Positions 42,185-51,443 of a stretch of DNA of 64,000 bases are shown in pieces. How positions within the stretch are numbered: the first letter of the stretch is position 1; every line of letters starts with the position of its first letter. The position numbers and the translations under genes were made by a program. Source of the stretch: CAWIJK01 sp963836375 (GTDB lineage Bacteria; Actinomycetota; Acidimicrobiia; Acidimicrobiales; RAAP-2); the NCBI GenBank assembly GCA_963836375.1, contig CAWIJK010000002.1, forward strand, positions 186,001 to 250,000, written 5' to 3'. Below the pieces are notes generated by a model that was given only the letters and a program-made list of their open reading frames with translations, had not been told where the DNA came from and made no database searches.

Positions 42185-44029
42185 ATGACCACGCCAAGCG
42201 CACCCACTGCCGCAGTGGGAGCCAAGACCAGGGGACCGCTGACCCGGTTCTTGTTCGTGCACGAGATCGACGAGTACCCGTCGACCGCCCGGCGCAACGG
42301 CTACCTGGCCGTCGCCGTCCTGGCCACGATCGTCCTCTACTACACCTACTACACGCAGACCGGTGTCACGCCGAACATCCTTCGCTACTACCACATGTCG
42401 TTCGCCTACTACGTGTGGATCGTCATCATCTCGAACCTGATCGGGGCCTTCGCCTCGCTCCCGGCCAGCAAAACCGACAAGCTCGGCCGGGCCAACGTCA
42501 TCATCTACGGGCTCTTGGTCGTCGGGCTGCTGGTCACCGTGGCCGTGCCGGCCACCACCACCAAGTTCAGTTTCGCCGTGGTCATCTGCGCCATCGGCCT
42601 GGTCGAAGGGGCCATCCTGGTGGCCACCCCGGCCATGGTGCGCGACTACAGCCCCCAACTCGGCCGGGCCTCGGCCATGGGGTTCTGGACGGTCGGGCCG
42701 GTGGCCGGGAGCCTGATCACGAGCATCGTGGCCAACCGGACCCTCGCCCACTTCCTCGGACCGTCGAGCTTCAAGACCCAGTTCATCATCTCGGGCGTCA
42801 CCGCCCTGGTGACCTTCGTGGTCTGCCTGTTCTTCATGAAGGACCTCTCACCGCAGATCCGGGACCAGCTGATGGTGTCGACAAGGGACCGGGCCCTGGT
42901 GGAGGCCCGGGCCCACGGGATCTCCGAAGACGAGGTGGTGAAGGCCACCGAGCACCCGTGGCGCCAGATCGCCAAGTGGGACCTCGTCCTGTCGTCCTTC
43001 GGGATCGCCGTGTTCCTGCTCATCTACTACGCGGCGGCCGCCTTCTTCACCATCTACTACGCGGTCAACTTCAAGAGCCCCGACGGCCTCAACTACACGA
43101 CCTCACAGGTCAACGGGCTCAACACCTGGTTCTGGACGGCCGACATCCTGGCCCTGATCCTGGTGGGGATCCTGTCGGACAGGCTCCGGGTCCGAAAGCC
43201 CCTGATGGTCATCGGCACCATCGGGGCCATCGCCACGCTGATCGTGTTCCTCAGCTACGCCACCAACCCCCACACCGGCTACTACACGCTCGCCCTCACC
43301 TCCTCGGTGCTGGCGGTGTTCCTCTCCTTGGCCTACGCCCCCTGGATGGCCGGCTACACCGAGACCGTCGAGGCCAAGAACCCCGCCCTGGTGGCCACCG
43401 GCCTGGCCCTGTGGGGCTGGATCCTGCGGTTGGTGGTGGGCATCTCGTTCATCTTCCTGCCGATCGTGATCACCAGCGTCAACCCGGTGGTGGACAACAA
43501 CCCCTACGCCAGCCCGCCCCCGGCCGGCGTGGCGCCGTTCAACGTCCAGCAGTTCAACAACGACCATGCCGCCTCGGTCGCCTTCGCCACCGCCCACCAG
43601 GCCCTGTTGACCAAGATCGAGCCTTACAACGCCTTGTTGGTCCAGGCGGCCAGCCATCCGACGGGCGCCGTGATCGCCGAGCTGACCAAGGACCTCGGTC
43701 CGGTCACCTTGGCCCAGGTACTGCACTACCAAAAGCAGCTGACGACTCTCGTCCAGCCGTACACGTCGCAGTTGAACTACCTGGCGGCACACCAGACGCA
43801 GCTGACCGCGCTGTTGAAGGGCCAGGCGCAGTCGCCCAAGCAGTGGCAGCGCTGGTTCTGGATCGACATCATCGGGATGGTCGTGTTCTTCCCGACCATC
43901 TGGCTGACCAGGGGCCGCTGGAGCCCCCGCAAGGCCAAGGCCGACGCCGACGCCCACGACAAGGCGGTCGAAGAGGAGCTGGCCGCCCTGTTGAAGGCCG
44001 AGGGCGCCGGCAGCCCGACCTCAGCCTGA
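42185..44029 (+). CDS. MFS transporter with large extracytoplasmic loop
   Basis: 614 residues. The N-terminus RFLFVHEIDEYPSTARRNGY precedes about twelve membrane helices; ASKTDKLGRANVIIYGL and VGILSDRLRVRKPLMVIGTI are the two MFS loop-2/8 motifs. Between the penultimate and last helices lies an unusual hydrophilic insert (about residues 438-555) rich in Gln/Asn/Ala with heptad-like leucines. ATG 42185 follows AGGGGGG. Position right after the carboxylase/AtuA operon makes it a candidate importer of that pathway's substrate, but this is only positional. Confidence 0.88.
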   Translation: MTTPSAPTAAVGAKTRGPLTRFLFVHEIDEYPSTARRNGYLAVAVLATIVLYYTYYTQTGVTPNILRYYHMSFAYYVWIVIISNLIGAFASLPASKTDKLGRANVIIYGLLVVGLLVTVAVPATTTKFSFAVVICAIGLVEGAILVATPAMVRDYSPQLGRASAMGFWTVGPVAGSLITSIVANRTLAHFLGPSSFKTQFIISGVTALVTFVVCLFFMKDLSPQIRDQLMVSTRDRALVEARAHGISEDEVVKATEHPWRQIAKWDLVLSSFGIAVFLLIYYAAAAFFTIYYAVNFKSPDGLNYTTSQVNGLNTWFWTADILALILVGILSDRLRVRKPLMVIGTIGAIATLIVFLSYATNPHTGYYTLALTSSVLAVFLSLAYAPWMAGYTETVEAKNPALVATGLALWGWILRLVVGISFIFLPIVITSVNPVVDNNPYASPPPAGVAPFNVQQFNNDHAASVAFATAHQALLTKIEPYNALLVQAASHPTGAVIAELTKDLGPVTLAQVLHYQKQLTTLVQPYTSQLNYLAAHQTQLTALLKGQAQSPKQWQRWFWIDIIGMVVFFPTIWLTRGRWSPRKAKADADAHDKAVEEELAALLKAEGAGSPTSA

Positions 44030-44049
44030 GCCGGGGCGGGGACGGGCAG

Positions 44050-45287
44050 GTGACGGCGCCCGAGGGGTCGCCCCGGCCGGCGGGCCGGTGGCTTGGGGTC
44101 CTGGCGGTGGCCGCCCTGGTGCTGGCGGTCGGCGCGGTGGTGGCCGGACTGGTGGTGGGCCCCCCCGCCCCCGCGCCCGCCCCGACCGCCGGTGCCCCCC
44201 GCAGCGGTGATGACGTCCCGGTGGTGGCCGACCTCGGGCCCACAAGCTTCACCGTGCCCGGGCCCTTCGCCGCCGGCGAGACGACGATGACCCTGGCCGA
44301 CGGGGCGCCGGTGGAGGTCTGGTACCCCGCACCCCGGGCCTCGACACTCGGACAGGTGGAGGCGACCTACAACCTGGCCACCTGGCTCCCGCCGGCCTTG
44401 GCGCGGCTCTTGCCGGCCGGCTTCTCGGTGACCCGGGCCACCGGCGCCTACCGCGGCCTGCCCTCGGCGCCGGGCCGGTTCCCCCTTGTGGTGTTCGCCC
44501 ACGGGTTCTCGGGTTACCGCGACCAGTCCACCTTCCTCACCTCGTGGCTGGCGACCTGGGGTTTCGTCGTCGCCGCGCCCGACCTGTTGGACCACGACCT
44601 CACCGCGGTCCTGAGCGGCCAGGACACCACCTCGCTCGGCGCCGACCTGGGCGAGCTCGAAGCAACCATCACCTTGGTCGGCCAGGCCGGCGGGGGGAGG
44701 GCCTGCTGGCCGGGCATGTCGACGACACCAAGGTGGCGGCCGTCGGCCACTCGCTCGGGGGCGAGGCCTCCGAGGAGCTGGCCTCGGTCGATCCCCGGGT
44801 CTCCACCTTCATCGGCCTGGCCGGCGCCTCGGTGGGCGGGTTCGCCGGCGCGCTGAGCGGACCGGCGGGCCGGGTTCCCGACAAGCCCGGGATGCTGATG
44901 GTCGGCACGGCCGACCATGTGGCCTCGCCCAAGGGCATCGCCCGGGCCTTCGGCGACATGGTCGCGCCCAAGCGCCTGGTGCTCCTGCGCCACGCCGGGC
45001 ATCTGGCCTTCGCCGACGTCTGCGAGCTGGCCAAGGGGCACGGCGGTCTCCTGTCGGTGGCCGCCGCGGTCCACATCAGCGTCCCGGCCGAGCTGGTGCC
45101 CCTGGCCAGCGACGGGTGCCAGGCCTCGGACCTGCCGATCGCCACTGGCTGGGCGGTGATCCGTCAAGCGGTGACGGCCCAGCTCCGCCACGCCTTCGGC
45201 TTCGACCGCTCGAGCGCCGGGCTGACGGGGCTGACCCGGGCCTTCCCCCGGGCGGTCGCCGCCAACGTCGCCGTGTCGGCGGGCTGA
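44050..45287 (+). pseudogene. Exported alpha/beta hydrolase, interrupted by one frameshift
   Basis: GTG 44050 opens a frame with a membrane anchor (WLGVLAVAALVLAVGAVVAG), TMTLADGAPVEVWYPAP, and PLVVFAHGFSGYRDQSTFLT. After the run of six G at 44692-44697 this frame turns into nonsense. Moving back one base continues EGLLAGHVDDTKVAAVGHSL with the nucleophile elbow GHSLGGEAS, then LMVGTADHVASPKGIA and LVLLRHAGHLAFADVC (likely Asp and His). This is a dienelactone-hydrolase / PAF-acetylhydrolase-like esterase of about 412 residues if restored. The homopolymer points to a one-base deletion, slippage or sequence error. Confidence 0.82.
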
Positions 45288-45295
45288 GGCCGCAC

Positions 45296-46522
45296 ATGGG
45301 CGAGGGGGTGCGGATCGTCGGCTTCGTGGCCGGGCTGGTCATCGTGGCCCTCACCGCCTCGAGCGTGTTCACCACCCTGGTGGTCCCCCGGGCCAGTTCC
45401 TCGCGGTTGTTGCGCTCGATCTCGAAGTGGCTGGCCCGGGGGGTCATCCCGATCTTGCGCCGGACGTCAACCTACGAGGCCAAGGACCGGATCATGGCCG
45501 TGGTCGGCCCGCTGGCCATGGTGCTGCTGTTCGTGGTCTGGCTGGCGCTGGTGATCGTGGGCTTCGGCCTCATCGAGTGGTGGCCGAGCGGGTCCGACCT
45601 GGGCCACTCCCTGGCCGTGGCCGGCTCGTCGGTCTTCACCCTGGGCATCGCCAACGAGCAGCTGCACGGCTCCGAGGCCATCGAGTTCGTGGGGGCCGGG
45701 ACGGGTCTGCTCATCATCGCCCTCGAGATCGCCTACCTCCCCACCCTCTACGCCGCCTTCAGTGCCCGGGAGACCGAGATCACCCTGCTCGGCACCCGGG
45801 GGGGCATCCCGGCCTGGGGCCCCGAGATCCTGGCCCGGCACCACTGGTTCAACAACACCTCGGAGCTGCCCGAGCTCTACCGGGCCTGGGAGCGCTGGGC
45901 GGCCGCGGTCACCGAGAGCCACACCAACTACCCCTCGCTCATGTGGTTCCGCTCCCCGGTGCCCTGGCGCTTCTGGCTGACCGCCATGACGGCCATGCTG
46001 GACTCGGCTGCCCTCAACGACGCGCTGTGCCCCACGACGGCGCCCCGGCACGGCCGCATCTACCTGCAGATGGGCACCAACTGCCTGCGGGGGCTGGCCG
46101 GGGTGCTGCGGGTCCCCTTCGACCCCGACCCGCTCCCGACGACGCCGATCCGGCTCACCTACGACGAGTACCTCGAGGGCATCGACCGCCTACGCGAGGT
46201 CGGCTATCCGATGGAGCGGTCCCCCGAGGAGGCCTGGCCCCACTTCTCGGGCTGGCGGGTCAACTACGAGTCGATCGTCGACGGTCTGACGCCGATCGTC
46301 ATGCCACCCCCGGCACCGTGGTTCCTCGCCCGGCCCGGGATCGGTGAGACCCACTTCCCCCGGGTCCTCAACCGGACCCCCGACGACCCCCACGCCCTCG
46401 GGTCGGCCGAGGGGGGCGACGATCTCGGGGGGAACGTCGACGACGGGGTGCCGCTCGGCGAGTTCGACCGAGAAGAACGCGAGGAACGCACCCTCGGACC
46501 CGAGCGCCCGGCCCCCGACTGA
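45296..46522 (+). CDS. Ion-channel-like membrane protein
   Basis: 408 residues. One helix at the N-terminus (VRIVGFVAGLVIVALTASSV), a second at about 68-95, a re-entrant-like segment SLAVAGSSVFTLGIANEQLH, and a third helix (GAGTGLLIIALEIAYLPTLY). The arrangement helix-pore loop-helix with TLGIA where K+ channels have TVGYG suggests a distant two-pore/ion-channel relative. The rest is a soluble cytoplasmic domain of about 230 residues without recognised motifs and an acidic C-terminus. ATG 45296 is 8 bases after the hydrolase stop. Confidence 0.6.
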   Translation: MGEGVRIVGFVAGLVIVALTASSVFTTLVVPRASSSRLLRSISKWLARGVIPILRRTSTYEAKDRIMAVVGPLAMVLLFVVWLALVIVGFGLIEWWPSGSDLGHSLAVAGSSVFTLGIANEQLHGSEAIEFVGAGTGLLIIALEIAYLPTLYAAFSARETEITLLGTRGGIPAWGPEILARHHWFNNTSELPELYRAWERWAAAVTESHTNYPSLMWFRSPVPWRFWLTAMTAMLDSAALNDALCPTTAPRHGRIYLQMGTNCLRGLAGVLRVPFDPDPLPTTPIRLTYDEYLEGIDRLREVGYPMERSPEEAWPHFSGWRVNYESIVDGLTPIVMPPPAPWFLARPGIGETHFPRVLNRTPDDPHALGSAEGGDDLGGNVDDGVPLGEFDREEREERTLGPERPAPD

Positions 46523-46539
46523 GCCGCCGTGCGGCCGGG

Positions 46540-47583
46540 TCAGCCGGTCGGGTCGAGCAAGACCTTCAGGACCCCGTCGTCGTGACGGTCGAAGATGCGG
46601 TAGGCCTCGGGGGCCCGGGACAGCCCGAGTCGGTGGGTGAAGATGCCCTCGGGCCGCAGCCGCCCGGACGCCACCAGGGCCATGAGGGGGTCCCAGGTGG
46701 CCGGGATCGCCGCCACGGTGAGGCGGATGGTCAGCTTCTTGAACAGGGCCTCGGCCACCGGGAAGGGCAGGGCCATGTTGACGGTCACCCCGACGATCGA
46801 CACCGTGGCCCCCGGTGCGGCGCAGCCGATGGCGTCGACGATCGTCTCGTCGTGCCCGACCGCCTCGATCACCGCATCGGCGCCGCGGCCCCCGGTCCGC
46901 TCGAGCAGCTCGGCCACCCCGGCGCCACCGGTGGCGTCGATGGGCTCGGCCCCGAGGGCGGCCGCCCGGGCCAGCCGGTCGCCCACGGTGTCGAGGGCGA
47001 AGAGACGGGCCGGCCCGAAGAGCTGGGCGCACTGCAGGGCGAGCACGCCCACCGGACCGAGACCGATCACGGCCACGGTGTCCCCCGGGGCGATGCCGGC
47101 CCGCTCGGCGGCCAGGTACCCGGTGGGCAGGATGTCGGTGAGGAGCAGGGCCTGCTCGTCGTCGATCCCTTCTGGGATGGGCCGGGCGAAGACGTCGGCG
47201 GAGGGGACCCCGACCGCCTCGGCCTGGCCGCCGGGCAGTTCGGGGGTGGTGCCGAACACCGACATCGCACCGTTGGCGCACAGGGCCGGGTCCCCGGCAG
47301 TGCAGGGCCGGCAGCGACCGCACCCGACGATCCCCGAGACGAGTACCCGGTCGCCCACCCCGATCGTCCGCACCCCCGGCCCGGCCTCGGTCACCGTCCC
47401 GATGAACTCGTGACCGAGGTGGACGCCGATGGCCGGGATGTCACCGTGGTAGAGGTGGAGGTCCGAACCGCAGATCGCTGAGCCCTCCACCCTCACGAGC
47501 ACGCCGTCGGGCCCTGGCAGCCGGGCGTCGGCCACGTCTTCGACGGCCACCGTCCGTTCCCCCGTGAGGACCACCGCTCGCAC
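46540..47583 (-). CDS. Zinc-dependent alcohol dehydrogenase (MDR family)
   Basis: 347 residues. GSAICGSDLHLYHGD and HLGHEFIGTVTEAGPGVRTI contain the catalytic zinc ligands; CGRCRPCTAGDPALC is the structural zinc site with four Cys; VAVIGLGPVGVLALQCAQLF is the NAD(P)-binding loop. GTG 47583 has TAGGGT 6 bases upstream. It resembles threonine or sorbitol dehydrogenase-like enzymes; the substrate is not clear. It converges on the channel-like gene and diverges from pspA2. Confidence 0.92.
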   Translation of the reverse strand: MRAVVLTGERTVAVEDVADARLPGPDGVLVRVEGSAICGSDLHLYHGDIPAIGVHLGHEFIGTVTEAGPGVRTIGVGDRVLVSGIVGCGRCRPCTAGDPALCANGAMSVFGTTPELPGGQAEAVGVPSADVFARPIPEGIDDEQALLLTDILPTGYLAAERAGIAPGDTVAVIGLGPVGVLALQCAQLFGPARLFALDTVGDRLARAAALGAEPIDATGGAGVAELLERTGGRGADAVIEAVGHDETIVDAIGCAAPGATVSIVGVTVNMALPFPVAEALFKKLTIRLTVAAIPATWDPLMALVASGRLRPEGIFTHRLGLSRAPEAYRIFDRHDDGVLKVLLDPTG

Positions 47584-47589
47584 CGCCGC

Positions 47590-47595
47590 ACCCTA
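47590..47595 (-). promoter_or_regulatory. Leaderless -10 element of the alcohol dehydrogenase
   Basis: TAGGGT on the minus strand ends 6 bases before GTG 47583. Confidence 0.45.
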
Positions 47596-47630
47596 GCCCC
47601 GACCCCCGGGGCCCGAGCGCCCCGTTCCTC

Positions 47631-47636
47631 TAGTGT
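47631..47636 (+). promoter_or_regulatory. -10-like element of pspA2
   Basis: TAGTGT lies 67 bases before ATG 47704, giving a leader of about 60 bases that contains the GAGGAGG site. Confidence 0.35.
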
Positions 47637-47703
47637 GACCGGGTAGCGGGCCGGCCCGGTACCGAGCGGCCCGCGCCATCAGGGAACGAGGAGGCGACAG
47701 GCC

Positions 47704-48450
47704 ATGGGAGTGTTCCAACGGGCCCACGACATCGTGTCGGCCAAGACCAACAAGGCGCTCGATGCGGCGGAGAACCCGAGCGAGATGCTCGACCTGTCCT
47801 ACGAGAAGATGCTCGAGCAGATCACCCAGGTGCGCCGGGCCCTGGTCGACATCGCCGCCTCCAAGAAGCAGCTCGAGCTCCAAGAGGACCAGCTCCGCCA
47901 GTCGGCCGACCACCTGGGGGGCCAGGCCCGGGCGGCCCTGGAGGCCGGCCGGGAGGACCTGGCCAAAGAGGCCCTGTCGCGAAAGGCCACGGCCCAGGCC
48001 CAGATCGACGGGATGGAGCCCCAGCGCGAGGACCTGGCCGACCAAGAAGAGAAGCTCACCAAGACCCTGGCCGCCCTCCAGCAACGGGTCAACGCCTTCC
48101 GGACCGAGAAGGAGACGATGAAAGCGCAGTACAGCGCGGCCAAGGCCACGACCGCGGTCAACGAGAGCGCGGCGGGGATCTCCAAGTCGTTCAACGACTC
48201 GGGCGCCGCCCTCCAACGCGCCCAGGACAAGATCGCCACCATGCAGGCCCGCTCGGGTGCCATGGACGAGCTGCTCGAGTCAGGGGTGCTCGAGGACGTC
48301 GGCGGGGGGACCGACGACATCCAACAAGAGCTCGACCAGGTGGGTAAGGACGCCCAGGTCGACAAGGAACTGGCCGCCCTGAAGGCCGAGGTGGCAACGC
48401 CCACCGACGCCCTCGGTCCCGGAGGCGACAAGGGCACCCCCGGAGACTGA
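47704..48450 (+). CDS. Second PspA/IM30 family protein (PspA2)
   Basis: 248 residues beginning MGVFQRAHDIVSAKTNKALD, then AENPSEMLDLSYEKMLEQI and a long coiled coil, as in PspA. Two segments are nearly shared with PspA1 at 24 kb (QRAQDKIATMQARSGAMDEL here; QRAQDKIAGMQARAGAIDDL there), so the two are paralogues. GAGGAGG precedes ATG 47704. Unlike PspA1 it has no htpX or pspAB partner; its neighbours are a dehydrogenase and an MFS efflux pump. Confidence 0.92.
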   Translation: MGVFQRAHDIVSAKTNKALDAAENPSEMLDLSYEKMLEQITQVRRALVDIAASKKQLELQEDQLRQSADHLGGQARAALEAGREDLAKEALSRKATAQAQIDGMEPQREDLADQEEKLTKTLAALQQRVNAFRTEKETMKAQYSAAKATTAVNESAAGISKSFNDSGAALQRAQDKIATMQARSGAMDELLESGVLEDVGGGTDDIQQELDQVGKDAQVDKELAALKAEVATPTDALGPGGDKGTPGD

Positions 48451-48499
48451 GGGGCGCACCCGAGGACAGAACCCCGGGCGCCGCCGGGCCCGCCACCCC

Positions 48500-50134
48500 T
48501 CAGGCCACCGCCGGCGCCGAGTCGGCCGGAGCCCCAGGCGCGCTCGGATCGCCAGCCTGCTCGCCGGGGGCGCCGGCGGAGGGACCGTCGCCGGCCCCGC
48601 CCCCGTAACCGGTCACGAAGTCCCGCTGGCGGACCAGGGCGAAGCTGGCCACCGCGCCGACGAAGGCCACCACCGCCCCGATCACCAGCAGTTCGTTCAA
48701 GGTGCTCGAAAAGGCGCTCCGGTAGGCCGTGAGCAGGGCCGAGCGGGCCGGCCCGTAGCCGATCGCCTGCGCCGCCTGCCGGACGGCGCCGGCCTGGAGG
48801 GCCTGGTCGAGGGCCGAGCCCCCCCGGGCGGCGACCTGGTGGCCGACGGCGGTGGCCGCCAGGGCCGCCTGGGTCTTGTGCTGGATCTGGCTGGCGAACA
48901 CCGCACCGAGGGCGGCGATCCCCGTGGCGATACCCACCTGGCGGAAGGTGGAGTTGGTCCCCGACGCCATCCCGGAACGTTGGAACGGCACGACCGCCAC
49001 CGAGGCGGAGGCCAGCACCGGGTTCACCATGCCGATGCCCGCCCCGGCCACGATGTAGCCGGGCAGCAGCTGCGCCCACCCCGAGTCGGCACGGGTGGTG
49101 GCCATCAGCAGCATCCCGGCGGTGACCAGCAACAACCCGGTGCCCAACAGGTAGCGGGACTTCACGCGCACGGTGAGCTTGCCGGCGAACGGTGCGACCA
49201 CGAAGGCCATCACCGTGATCGGGAGGAACCGGATGCCCGCGGCCAGAGGGCCGTAACCGAGGTCATCTTGGATGTAGAGCGTGAGGTACAAGAACATGGC
49301 GAAGATCGACGCGGCCAGGGTGAAGGCGGTGATCGACACCCCGACCATGGCCGGTCGCTTGAAGAGGGTCAGGTCGAGCATCGGGTCCTTCTGGACCCAC
49401 TCGCCGACGAGGAAGGCGGCCATGAGCACGGCGGCCCCCACGAACAGGCCGACGATGAGGGTGCTGGCCCACCCGTCGCTGTTCCCGCGGACCAGCGCCA
49501 GCACGAGCAGGAACAACGAGACCGAGAAGGTGAGGAACCCGAACCAGTCGATCCGCCGACCCGAAGGGTCCTTGGACTCCTGCATCTTGGTCAAGGTGAT
49601 GATCACGGCCACCAGCCCGATGGGCACGTTGACGAAGAAGATCCAGCGCCAGCCGACACCGCTCGTGAGCGCGCCGCCGATCAGCGGACCGACGGCGACA
49701 GCGCCGCCGAGGACGGCCCCGTAGATGCCGAAGGCCGTCCCCCGCTCCCGGCCGTGGAAGGCCGACGCGATCAAGGCCACCGAGGTGGCGAACATGACGG
49801 CACCGCCCACTCCCTGGACCGCCCGCGAGAAGTTCAACATGGTGGAGCTGGTGGCCAGTCCGCAGGTCAGCGAGGCGAGCGAGAAGATCCCGAGCCCGAT
49901 GGCGAAGACCTCCCGGCGCCCGAACGTGTCCCCCAGGACGCCGGCGGTGAGCAGGAAGGCGGCCAGGGTCAGTGAGTAGGCGTCGACCACCCACTGCAGG
50001 TCGCTGAACGACGCGTGCAGCGAGCTCTGGATGGCCGGTAGGGCGACGTTCACGACGGTGATGTCGAGGAGCAGCATGAAGGTCGCCGTGCAGACGGCGA
50101 TCAGGGTCCACCATTTGCGTTCGAGCACCGGCAT
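48500..50134 (-). CDS. MFS drug transporter, DHA2 (EmrB/QacA) family
   Basis: 544 residues, about 14 helices. WWTLIAVCTATFMLLLDITV with VNVALPAIQ is the family's first-helix motif (Asp in LLDITVVNVALP); AGVLGDTFGRREVFAIGLGI is motif A; AVLGGAVAVGPLIGGAL is the antiporter motif C. The C-terminus is a Gly/Ala/Pro-rich cytoplasmic tail. Such pumps export drugs, dyes or lipids by proton antiport. ATG 50134 is preceded by GAGGAG. It converges with pspA2. Confidence 0.93.
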   Translation of the reverse strand: MPVLERKWWTLIAVCTATFMLLLDITVVNVALPAIQSSLHASFSDLQWVVDAYSLTLAAFLLTAGVLGDTFGRREVFAIGLGIFSLASLTCGLATSSTMLNFSRAVQGVGGAVMFATSVALIASAFHGRERGTAFGIYGAVLGGAVAVGPLIGGALTSGVGWRWIFFVNVPIGLVAVIITLTKMQESKDPSGRRIDWFGFLTFSVSLFLLVLALVRGNSDGWASTLIVGLFVGAAVLMAAFLVGEWVQKDPMLDLTLFKRPAMVGVSITAFTLAASIFAMFLYLTLYIQDDLGYGPLAAGIRFLPITVMAFVVAPFAGKLTVRVKSRYLLGTGLLLVTAGMLLMATTRADSGWAQLLPGYIVAGAGIGMVNPVLASASVAVVPFQRSGMASGTNSTFRQVGIATGIAALGAVFASQIQHKTQAALAATAVGHQVAARGGSALDQALQAGAVRQAAQAIGYGPARSALLTAYRSAFSSTLNELLVIGAVVAFVGAVASFALVRQRDFVTGYGGGAGDGPSAGAPGEQAGDPSAPGAPADSAPAVA

Positions 50135-50394
50135 GCGGGCCACTCCTCGGGATCTGCAGACGCCGAGCGTCGCGACGGTCGACTGGAACCTAGCGGGAGG
50201 GCGTGCCGCCGTGGCGCGGCGGTCGCCGAAGGGGTCCGGAGCGGCCGTGGCCTGCACTTTCGGTGGTCGACCGCCCTAGACTGGGAGGGCCGCAGGGGGT
50301 CGGCGCACCGCATGCTCGCACAACCCGGGGCCGACAACGAGGCCAGCCGCCGTACCCCCGGGGCCGGCCCCGGGCGTCACCGGGCGGGGTAGCG

Positions 50395-51339
50395 GTGGTG
50401 GGGGGGTCCCGAGGCGACCGGCGTTCCACCGCCCGGCTGGGGGTCCGTGGCCTGCTTGGGCTGGTCCTCGGGGTGGCGGTGAGCACCGCCGGGTGCGGGG
50501 CCCCGTCCCTCAGTGGCACGGAGCGGACCGTGACCTACTGTTCGGGTCCCCTGGCGTCGGGCACCCTCGACCTCTACCAACCGGCCTCGGTGCCCAAAGG
50601 GGGCTCGCCGGTGGCCGTCTTCTTCCACGGCGGGGCCTGGATGCTGGGGGACTCGGCCATCGGTCCGGGCACCTTCATCGGCGACCTGGAGTCGTCGCTC
50701 GTCGACGACGGCTGGGCCTTTGCCTCGGTCAACTACCGGCTCGCCCCGAGCTACCGGTGGCCGGCCCAGATCGACGACGCCAAGTGTGCCGTTCGCTTCC
50801 TCCGGGCCAACGCGGCGCTCCTGCACATCAACCCGGCCCGGGTGGCGGCGGTGGGTTCGAGCGCCGGCGGCCAGCTGGCCAGCCTCCTCGGCCTCGCCGG
50901 CCCGGGCGCCGGCTTCGACGTCGGCGCCTTCCCGGGGGTGCCGAGCACGGTGGAGGCGGTCGTCGAGGAATTCGGCCCGGCCGACCTCAACGCCAGTTCA
51001 TGGTCGGCCACCGCGGTGGCCCGCCAAGTCTCCCCCGAGGTCTTCGGCGTGCCGGCCCAGCCACCGTCCCCGGTGCTCGCCGCGGCCAGCCCGGTGACCT
51101 ACGTGGCGCCGGGTTCGCCGCCGTTCTTGGTGATCCAGGGGGCCGACGACGACGTGGTGGTGCCGAGCCAGTCAGAAGAGCTGGTGCAACGGCTCGACGA
51201 CACCGACGGGCGGGCGACCTTGGTCCTGGTGGCCCATGCCGGTCACGGCCTGGTGCCAACCGGCGGCCCGGTCACGCCGAGCATCCCAAGCCTGGCCCAG
51301 CAGGCGGCCGACTTCCTCGAGTCCGGGCTCGGTCCGTGA
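50395..51339 (+). CDS. Alpha/beta hydrolase lipoprotein (carboxylesterase, BD-FAE-like)
   Basis: 314 residues. A lipobox-like GLVLGVAVSTAGCG follows a basic N-terminus, so it is probably a secreted lipoprotein. VAVFFHGGAWMLGD is the oxyanion-hole motif, AAVGSSAGGQLASLLGLAG the nucleophile elbow (Ser), and VIQGADDDVVVPSQ and HAGHGLVP supply the likely Asp and His. Related enzymes hydrolyse short esters or feruloyl esters. Two adjacent GTG codons (50395, 50398) are candidate starts after GGCGGGG. TAGACT at 50276-50281 may be the -10. Confidence 0.85.
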   Translation: MVGGSRGDRRSTARLGVRGLLGLVLGVAVSTAGCGAPSLSGTERTVTYCSGPLASGTLDLYQPASVPKGGSPVAVFFHGGAWMLGDSAIGPGTFIGDLESSLVDDGWAFASVNYRLAPSYRWPAQIDDAKCAVRFLRANAALLHINPARVAAVGSSAGGQLASLLGLAGPGAGFDVGAFPGVPSTVEAVVEEFGPADLNASSWSATAVARQVSPEVFGVPAQPPSPVLAAASPVTYVAPGSPPFLVIQGADDDVVVPSQSEELVQRLDDTDGRATLVLVAHAGHGLVPTGGPVTPSIPSLAQQAADFLESGLGP

Positions 51340-51443
51340 GCCCGACCGGCAGCCCGCCGCCAACCCCGGTGGACATGGTCGGGGCGACTCTGGGCCGCGG
51401 GTGACCACGTCGTCGAGGCCGGGCGTGGGAAAATTGCCGGGCC

